Shown in pieces: positions 9,501 to 11,609 of a stretch of 11,609 nucleotides of DNA. The notes below the pieces were generated by a model, which worked only from the letters and a program-made list of their open reading frames with translations, searched no databases and was not told where the DNA came from. The position numbers and the translations under genes are program-made. The stretch spans positions 1-11,609 of the forward strand of contig CADBSZ010000023.1 of NCBI GenBank assembly GCA_902797525.1, written 5' to 3'. The stretch's first letter is position 1; each line of letters begins with the position of its first letter. Origin of the DNA: an uncultured Ruminococcus sp. GTDB lineage: Bacteria > Bacillota > Clostridia > Oscillospirales > Acutalibacteraceae.

Positions 9501-9989
9501 ACTGCTGGTTGATTTTGATATATTGACAGAATCTCCCAATGTATACGTGTACATAGCAGTCCAACGCCAACCAAAACGAATAAAGTTATTGCTGCCTATC
9601 GTTTCTCGATTATTGCCTCCGTTACAATACGTATTACTATCACGGGTAATATCGCAGTACTTTGCTGTCGTATTTGAAATGTTAACAGCATATATATCAA
9701 AATTTTCTCCCCAGTATTCATGATTTTCATCAACAAGCAACGCATTTGAGCCATTCACAGATGCAGTTGCGGATGTTGCACTACTGGACGTGTATAAGCC
9801 AAAGGACCACTCGGTTTTTCTATCCCAACTATTGGGAATACCTATGAAAAATGTCCGTGATGAATCCGCCCCAACTGGTTGGTTACTCACCCGCGCCGCG
9901 CCGGATTGAATCACGCAGGAAAAAATCATGCATAATGCCAGAAGAATGGCAAAAGCTGACTTTGAATAATGACGTATTCTGGTCTTCAT
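3498..9989 (-). CDS. Giant secreted multi-modular starch/glycan-binding protein
   Basis: A 2163-residue exported protein with no catalytic domain that I can see. Order of parts: signal peptide 1-32 (basic n-region, hydrophobic 11-27, cut near SGAA); CBM26-like module 45-140; Ig-like 151-252; X25/SusE-like 253-346; classical InlB B-repeat 350-419 (ending YYAHW); Fn3-like 425-519; Ig-like 522-621; SusE-like 623-740; CBM26 module 746-836; another beta-sandwich 849-945; three divergent InlB-like repeats 949-1207; a second copy of the N-terminal module at 1342-1434; a BIG2-like domain about 1455-1548; a possible further InlB half-repeat near 1646-1710; then an unrecognised region to 2163. CBM26 binds alpha-glucans, so a starch-adhesion role is inferred. 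There is no LPXTG, SLH or dockerin, so the mode of retention is unknown. The start at 9989 follows a perfect GGAGG 7 bases upstream. Base composition varies by module. Module limits are by eye. Confidence 0.88.
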   Translation of the reverse strand: MKTRIRHYSKSAFAILLALCMIFSCVIQSGAARVSNQPVGADSSRTFFIGIPNSWDRKTEWSFGLYTSSSATSATASVNGSNALLVDENHEYWGENFDIYAVNISNTTAKYCDITRDSNTYCNGGNNRETIGSNNFIRFGWRWTAMYTYTLGDSVNISKSTSSDVYVNDSVTLTPSLTNSTYNALDSTSYSVKWDNASGSDCTSGTDYTISSNTFIPKKRGTFYIAASSEFHTKGFSNLTGTAVGNTTVTAKGYYVASADSNNNPAFSTNAWATDDADALMTKTGTNTYSVTFNNISAGTYYYKVTHGTWDTTYPNENKSITVPHTGDSVTITYNDSTHQVSDLVSHRSYSVSLNTDGGTINAGDITSYTCGTGATLPTNVTKSGYTFDGWYTSASGGSKVTSISSTETGNKIYYAHWTVAKEQLSAPTNVKLNNTAGDVTLTATTVGAKVLLTWDTVTNAGSYEVYKGTTKVATVSTNSYSIERAYSSTGTYSVVAVPSDTTNYSSSPKSTGRKLTVNKKKLTAPTVTVTPTAIALGSSVDLTATDANSGVTASQYNLYYYESSLAVSNDYKLTSGTAKTITPSTAGSHTYKVVAYPVDGTNNDYYTQSDATSASTVTVSSPSWYLIGDLVDSTTNKWQTSLKDYPVDEFVSANVFKRTVTYASGGENEKHYFRLNSGSNQYTVTDGSDTDMSTHSTSATAVTASTQTENGAMYVKGQGTFTIYVNQATSGSPKVWIEKTEAQKYTTIVYVNQDSGATNMYVWKDANNEVSAWPGEFITGTTETVNDIPYYKYTFESYWDHFDIVVNKGNGQNQSADLKGILASKTYYVIWDGGDKTAASISETAPVIQLGYKEQNTSSDSHADFTNRTVSVTLAANTTYEFWLKSANSHLNDMNSGTMTRGHSTGWSFPVNNTNTKIVADLAGTYTFTYTVSNGTISVSVTYPPEPKYNVTVNQGNHGTVKVNGNSFTTGGTIQVGPLTTASIQAVAASGYHFTGWTTTGGVAAVSGYTTSSNPITISASATGSITANYEEDSYTVTLASAGNGSITAPSSKTLTAHPITATSLSGVTVSPANGYKFNGWTAGTGVTLTGGSNTSASTGTIKATRNATLTANFTKVSYSLTGKTALDGTVDNYGTVSFYSNEACTTAIITAKIGDTVYAKFASTDYALVNFTLSGTGASAVSTTGNVYKFTMGYANATVTANVRRLASVMYYVDMHNNSMSGKSVEVAIVSNGSGTTVLMDGEGKDCKKNLEQQGSSTVYAASVPTPATKKNSSEYNQIYIKISYSGQTAKIINLPSGEVTALMNSTSPEVWLEAQNEAGNTYKVAYATNTSLAVKSGKKRIYVAKPNSWQDDEPSWKNLRLYHWGDYGDIGWSKTPTMTCIGYDSNYHYYYVDIDSGINNIIFQGWKDNSNYPDVQTGNIENIGSSNYFILSKDGGSYVGTKGENATPPGYTRYVNRVDMNVRDTANITPTHTGAKVTYSVPEGETRVTVGQDGSITANATTLNGVTDNPVTITVKVFGSVGAKATGNDAGDIGDVMTYTVTVSVRNPGIFSGFKVMSFAHQEYTVKIPEVSGDQPGYFVLDNKKTSVVVNGLYDGSGYTAKYSNSAIIKPMGTVDVENVGEDLPTSFTVKYAASNASKGYSNITLNDAMVTTVSIKKTGAKRFGFKEWTPSQASITTSKVINNGVETVTHKGLAFAGTATYQAIFEEYDYVDVTFNFEYDEYVPQQVTEYEEINGVQTPVRTITDYQYDSTWAAQAGAHTTKKYTVSGFEVRNLTTDSQKAAGATKLISGENLVIPAVAAIEALPSNDYYNYKIESSGITINSTGDYVATVTVVMTKSERTYSVYLNGAKIGSNYTYQAYADLNTGNTVSKWYAVKDNAAINAQSPLLATGTGYKFRVKGDTYLRTQEGTLDNDSFNRSENGFANYEITHRQSGSAMKEYLLQNFYIADFFDQDKVKDLERGDGSKADEANFVGGGVVYYSVTDNQPYSKAVDAGYVNAGDGTAVASEIKTMLKRNIEANYGNYEDLAAAVGEEEAMKVVYGQAIPVTNNTENGAKTGVLYRYLPLENYTVDANNNITKELNSDVFRYSNSLQSYQYIYASGNENKATNSGKNMRLYSYYIYSYRTYDKDTNVPRLNYEVVLSDQYSDASTYWAGNSND
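5688..5966 (-). repeat. CBM26-like module, copy 2 (residues 1342-1434 of the giant protein)
   Basis: Starts RIYVAKPNSWQDD, continues through LYHWGDYGDIGW, PTMTCIGYD, YYYVDIDSGINNIIFQGW and PDVQTGNIENIGSSNYFI. The order of features (beta strand, xxxNSW, YxW, W, M, YYY-D, IIF, QTG) matches the CBM25/26 pattern of aromatic ligand platforms. It aligns with residues 45-138 at both ends (PNSW and E-x-IGS-N-F-I). Being the GC-richer and more canonical copy, it makes the N-terminal one interpretable. Confidence 0.6.
6369..7145 (-). repeat. Three divergent InlB-type repeats (residues 949-1207 of the giant protein)
   Basis: Three consecutive units of 80-90 residues. The first two have the pattern YxVTV...GxGxI/V...(T)...V.A..GY.F.GWT...I..(A).G.ITANY/F, with cores GYHFTGWT at 992-999 and GYKFNGWT at 1076-1083, and ends SITANYEE and TLTANFTK. 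The third (1119-1207) is more diverged and ends ATVTANVRR. Such repeats act as stiff beta-rich spacers in Gram-positive surface proteins. Confidence 0.7.
7482..7754 (-). other. CBM26 starch-binding module (residues 746-836 of the giant protein)
   Basis: The run TTIVYVNQDS, MYVWKDANNE, SAWPGEF, YYKYTF, FDIVVNKGNGQNQSADL and TYYVIWDGG follows the CBM26 family pattern: a first strand, the YxW aromatic pair, the WPG turn, a paired tyrosine strand, and the N-x-G-x-G-x-Q-x-x-D-L loop that contributes to alpha-glucan binding. This is the clearest functional signature in the protein. The DNA here is also more AT-rich than the flanking repeats (one sampled line, 7561-7620, has 20 GC of 60). Confidence 0.75.
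8733..8942 (-). repeat. Classical InlB B-repeat (Flg_new type), residues 350-419 of the giant protein
   Basis: Residues show the standard Listeria-Bacteroides repeat: a strand with NTDGGTI, a CGTGATLP turn, SGYTFDGWYTSASGGSKV, and the end KIYYAHW. It sits between the X25-like module and an Fn3-like domain and is a spacer or adhesion unit. Confidence 0.82.
8952..9233 (-). other. X25/SusE-like module (residues 253-346 of the giant protein)
   Basis: The stretch opens GYYVASADSNNN, carries AWATDDAD and continues through AGTYYYKVTHGTWDTTYPNE and SVTITYND. This resembles the X25 module of amylopullulanases and the SusE/SusF starch-binding fold, in which the aGtYeYKv-GxWdxxY core is typical. The link to starch is by family; ligand binding is not shown by the sequence. 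Confidence 0.55.
9576..9857 (-). repeat. CBM26-like module, copy 1 (residues 45-138 of the giant protein)
   Basis: The first folded unit after the signal peptide starts RTFFIGIPNSWDRK and ends ETIGSNNFIRF. It aligns with residues 1342-1434 (RIYVAKPNSWQDD ... ENIGSSNYFIL), some 1300 residues away. It carries two cysteines (112 and 122) that copy 2 lacks, which could form a disulfide. It is encoded in AT-rich DNA, unlike copy 2. Confidence 0.55.
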
Positions 9990-9996
9990 AACAATA

Positions 9997-10001
9997 CCTC
10001 C
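9997..10001 (-). promoter_or_regulatory. Ribosome binding site fixing the giant gene's start
   Basis: A perfect GGAGG 7 bases before the ATG at 9989. The reading frame stays open upstream to an ATG at 10052, but that codon has no such site, lies in a hairpin loop, and would place 21 residues before the signal peptide. Confidence 0.9.
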
Positions 10002-10033
10002 GTTATGGGGATTTTGACTCGAAATATGGCAAA

Positions 10034-10059
10034 GGCAGTTAAAAAATTGCATAACTGCC
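10034..10059 (-). promoter_or_regulatory. Hairpin in the leader of the giant gene's mRNA
   Basis: On the minus strand, GGCAGTTA (10052-10059) pairs perfectly with TAACTGCC (10034-10041) around a 10-base loop TGCAATTTTT. It lies just downstream of the predicted transcription start (about 10070) and 33 bases before the ribosome binding site. A seven-codon frame (ATG at 10062, TAA at 10039, reading MGSYAIF) runs through it without a ribosome binding site. The hairpin could protect the 5' end of a very long mRNA; that role is inferred. Confidence 0.55.
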
Positions 10060-10076
10060 CATAATTACATATAATG

Positions 10077-10105
10077 ATTGTAACACAAAAAACATTTTTT
10101 ATCAA
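10077..10105 (-). promoter_or_regulatory. Near-consensus sigma-A promoter of the giant gene
   Basis: On the minus strand, TTGATA (10100-10105; 5 of 6 consensus) is separated by exactly 17 bp from TACAAT (10077-10082; 5 of 6), which is preceded by TGT as in an extended -10. The DNA from 10106 to about 10185 is strongly AT-rich with A and T runs, as in UP elements. The predicted transcript begins near 10070 and has an 80-nt leader. Confidence 0.8.
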
Positions 10106-10126
10106 CAAAATGCCGATAGGATTATG

Positions 10127-10144
10127 CAACATTTCGAAATTTTG
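10127..10144. repeat. 18-nt palindrome upstream of the giant gene's promoter
   Basis: CAAC-ATTTCGAAAT-TTTG: a perfect 10-bp palindrome core ATTTCGAAAT (10131-10140) with CAA and TTG arms matching outside one mismatched position. Its inner edge is about 22 bp upstream of the -35 box. The position suits an activator or repressor dimer; no known consensus is recognised. Confidence 0.45.
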
Positions 10145-10178
10145 TAATATTGAATAATTTTTCATTTAAATTTTTGCT

Positions 10179-10220
10179 GTTTGTCACAAACAACGGACGG
10201 GCTGACAAAACGCCAGCCCG
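10179..10220 (-). terminator. Terminator of the sipW-lipoprotein operon
   Basis: On the minus strand, CGGGCTGGC (10212-10220) pairs with GTCAGCCCG (10198-10206), with one G-T pair, around a 5-base loop (GTTTT). The tail TCCGTTGTTTGTG is only moderately U-rich. It starts 6 bases after the lipoprotein stop. The tail itself contains the small palindrome GTTTGTCACAAAC at 10179-10191. Confidence 0.65.
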
Positions 10221-10225
10221 CTGAA

Positions 10226-10627
10226 TTAAATCTTCTCTTGTTTTAATGAAACAAATTCCGCGTAATTTGTCTTGAAATCCTCATAATCCGCCGTATTGAA
10301 CATCATGTTGTAGACATAGAGCATTTCGGCGCCGTCGTCGTTTTTCTCAAAAAGCCAGTCCGCGGAAAACAGCTCCTTGTCCGTGGCGGTATCAACCGCA
10401 GTCAGCCGGGAAGAATCGAATGAAACCTTGATATTATACTTCACATCATTAAAGGTGTAGTAGCCGCTGCAATTGTCTGCCGGATTGATGCAAAAGCTGT
10501 AGTCATAGGCAATCCAGCGGATTTCTTTGTATTGGTCAGGCGATTTGCCGTTGCTTGCTGCGCAGCCGCCGAGCAAAATGCCGACGCACAACAGCAGCGC
10601 CAACGCCGCAGCAATTGTTTTTTTCAT
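10226..10627 (-). CDS. Small predicted lipoprotein of unknown function
   Basis: A 133-residue protein with a lipoprotein signal peptide: MKKTIAAALALLLCVGILLGGC, with lipobox LGGC and lipid-modified Cys22, so it should be anchored on the outer face of the membrane. The mature part is about 110 residues with many aromatic residues (RWIAYDYSFCINP, GYYTFNDVKYNIKV, EMLYVYNMMFN) and looks like a small beta-rich domain; I do not recognise its family. Mature Cys47 and Cys53 (FCINPADNC) could form a disulfide. The ATG at 10627 overlaps the signal peptidase stop as ATGA and is preceded by GGAGG 7 bases upstream, so it is translated in step with the peptidase. The operon context suggests a helper or sensor for the secreted protein encoded upstream, which is inference. 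Confidence 0.85.
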   Translation of the reverse strand: MKKTIAAALALLLCVGILLGGCAASNGKSPDQYKEIRWIAYDYSFCINPADNCSGYYTFNDVKYNIKVSFDSSRLTAVDTATDKELFSADWLFEKNDDGAEMLYVYNMMFNTADYEDFKTNYAEFVSLKQEKI

Positions 10628-11340
10628 ATGGATTCCTCCGGTTCGGAAGTATTGTCATCGGATGAGTCGGGCGCTTGGCTGTCGGATGTCTGTGCCGCCG
10701 ATTCCTGTTCGGCGCGTTCCTTTTCCAACTTCTCGCGCTGATACTCTTCGATGATTTCGTCAACGCTTCGCTCGGGTTTTCCCTCGATGCCAAACAGCGC
10801 CTTGACAAAAACAATAATTTCATTAAAGAACGCCAGAATAATCAGTCCGATGAGCGCCAACAGTCCCCACGGCGTTGTGAAAAAGTCAAACATCGCCCTC
10901 ATAAAGGGGATTTTTGTGACGAGCTTACCCTCTACGTTCGAGGTTTTGATAGGCGAATCGTCCGATTGGTTGGCGTCGCCGCGCGTCACGATGTAGGTTT
11001 CGCCGTTATTCTCATATGCCTCTTTGACAACACGGTGAGTGACAAGCCTGCCTGCCATCTCGCCCGAGGTGCCTTTGTAGGTGATGATGTCGTTTTGCCT
11101 GACGGCTTCACCGTCACACTGCTGAACTAAAATGACCTCGCCGATTTCGAGCTCGGGCGCCATGCTTCCGGAGCTGACCCGAAGAAGAGAATAGCCGAAA
11201 AGCGAGGGTGTGCTGCCCGTTGCGCGTGAATAGACAGTCATGAGAAGGACAATCACGAGAAACGCAATCACAATTCCTAAGAATATGTTTTTGATTCGCC
11301 GGATTGTCCTGAAAATCTTTTGCCTTTTTTCTTTTTTCAT
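10624..11340 (-). CDS. sipW: Signal peptidase I, ER/SipW type
   Basis: A 238-residue membrane protease that removes signal peptides from exported proteins. The nucleophile is Ser59 in VSSGSMAPEL. The ER-type subfamily is shown by His102 in GRLVTHRVV, where bacterial-type enzymes have Lys, and by Asp122 in VTRGDANQSDDSP. One membrane helix precedes the catalytic domain (about 18-36) and a second follows it (about 158-184). Beyond it is a charged tail (190-238) rich in Glu, Ser and Asp, which should be cytoplasmic and is unusually long. SipW enzymes typically serve a few dedicated substrates such as TasA-like matrix or pilus proteins encoded beside them. Here the gene begins 3 bp after the stop of a secreted-protein gene. 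Its ATG has no proper ribosome binding site (AAGG only one base away), so translation is probably coupled to the gene before. Confidence 0.92.
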   Translation of the reverse strand: MKKEKRQKIFRTIRRIKNIFLGIVIAFLVIVLLMTVYSRATGSTPSLFGYSLLRVSSGSMAPELEIGEVILVQQCDGEAVRQNDIITYKGTSGEMAGRLVTHRVVKEAYENNGETYIVTRGDANQSDDSPIKTSNVEGKLVTKIPFMRAMFDFFTTPWGLLALIGLIILAFFNEIIVFVKALFGIEGKPERSVDEIIEEYQREKLEKERAEQESAAQTSDSQAPDSSDDNTSEPEESI

Positions 11341-11343
11341 GCC

Positions 11344-11609
11344 TTATTTGGTGTAATAAACGCTGTTGAAGGTACAGTCTGCGCCACTTTTGTTGGTGAT
11401 ATACCAAACAACTTCGGTTTTTCCGTCAACGGTTTCACCGTCTACTACCGTGCTGCCGGGAACCTTTACATTCAGCGCAACTGCTGCAGCCGGAAGGGTG
11501 GTCTGGTTGGAAACGGTTGTGGTGACACTTGCAGTATCGCCTAAAGAACCGGTGATTGTTGTTGTGACGGTCGCTGTGCTGCTGCCCTGATTCAACCTGT
11601 TATTTGTTA
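11344..11609 (-). CDS. C-terminal part of a secreted Thr/Val-rich protein, 5' end cut off
   Basis: The frame is open at the right edge and 87 codons are visible before the stop at 11344. The segment is rich in Thr, Val, Ser and Ala (TATVTTTITGSLGDTASVTTTV), followed by VAWK-free beta-like sequence and the end VVWYITNKSGADCTFNSVYYTK. There is one cysteine and no cell-wall anchor, transmembrane tail or LPXTG. Alternating Thr/Val strands suggest an extracellular beta-sandwich protein. Placement directly before a SipW-type peptidase suggests a SipW-dependent substrate (TasA/CotN-like or a pseudopilin-like surface protein), but the N-terminus that would show this is outside the window. A TTG at 11595 could be mistaken for a start; it lacks a ribosome binding site and the frame continues upstream. 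Confidence 0.7.
   Translation of the reverse strand, partial: TNNRLNQGSSTATVTTTITGSLGDTASVTTTVSNQTTLPAAAVALNVKVPGSTVVDGETVDGKTEVVWYITNKSGADCTFNSVYYTK

Noticed and set aside
9915..9989. Lipoprotein signal peptide in the giant protein (IFSC around residue 25).
   Set aside because: Phe at the -2 position and the Val after Cys do not fit a lipobox, and an ordinary signal peptidase site (SGAA) follows.
3498..9989. Nucleotide-level tandem repeats or a mobile element in the giant gene.
   Set aside because: The repeated modules are similar only at protein level; I see no direct DNA repeats, inverted ends, transposase or integrase sequence.
9990..10052. A 21-residue N-terminal extension of the giant protein from the ATG at 10052.
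   Set aside because: That ATG has no ribosome binding site and sits in a hairpin loop, whereas the ATG at 9989 has a perfect GGAGG and begins a typical signal peptide.

Overview
The window looks like chromosome of an anaerobic gut-type Clostridia, most likely the Ruminococcaceae/Oscillospiraceae (Ruminococcus-like) group. This is inferred from mixed GC content (roughly 55% in several core stretches), strong AGGAGG-type ribosome binding sites, sigma-A promoters, a Firmicutes DUF1275/YoaK protein, an ER/SipW-type signal peptidase and a giant secreted protein built from starch-binding-like, Ig-like and InlB-type modules. No 16S or other phylogenetic marker is present, so the placement is inference. 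All seven recognised genes lie on the minus strand, so transcription runs from right to left.

Right edge to 10198, in transcription order: the C-terminal end of a secreted threonine/valine-rich protein that enters from outside the window, then a SipW-type signal peptidase I 3 bp later, then a small lipoprotein whose start overlaps the peptidase stop (ATGA). This is a compact export operon closed by a hairpin at 10198-10220. The layout suggests the peptidase processes the secreted protein upstream and perhaps others nearby.

10198 to 3465: a 236-bp AT-rich spacer holds a near-consensus promoter (TTGATA-17-TACAAT), an 18-nt palindrome upstream of it and a hairpin in the mRNA leader. These drive a 2163-residue secreted protein (3498-9989). 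It has a signal peptide, a CBM26-type starch-binding module, two further CBM26-like modules that are homologous to each other, X25/SusE-like beta-sandwich modules, Fn3/Ig-like spacers, one classical and at least three divergent InlB-type repeats, and an unrecognised C-terminal region of about 450 residues. I see no catalytic domain, LPXTG motif, SLH domain or dockerin. It is best read as a non-catalytic alpha-glucan (starch)-binding adhesin. A hairpin follows its stop codon.

3465 to 1: housekeeping genes. These are a minimal O6-alkylguanine-DNA alkyltransferase-like protein with an intact PCHRVV active site, a Cof-type HAD phosphatase with its own promoter, a citrate synthase with its own promoter (which overlaps the HAD gene's terminator) and a terminator, and a truncated YoaK/DUF1275 membrane protein at the left edge. 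They are probably separate short transcription units rather than one pathway.

The part most worth following up is the giant modular protein together with its control region and the SipW export operon beside it. No RNA genes, CRISPR arrays, insertion sequences or phage genes were found.
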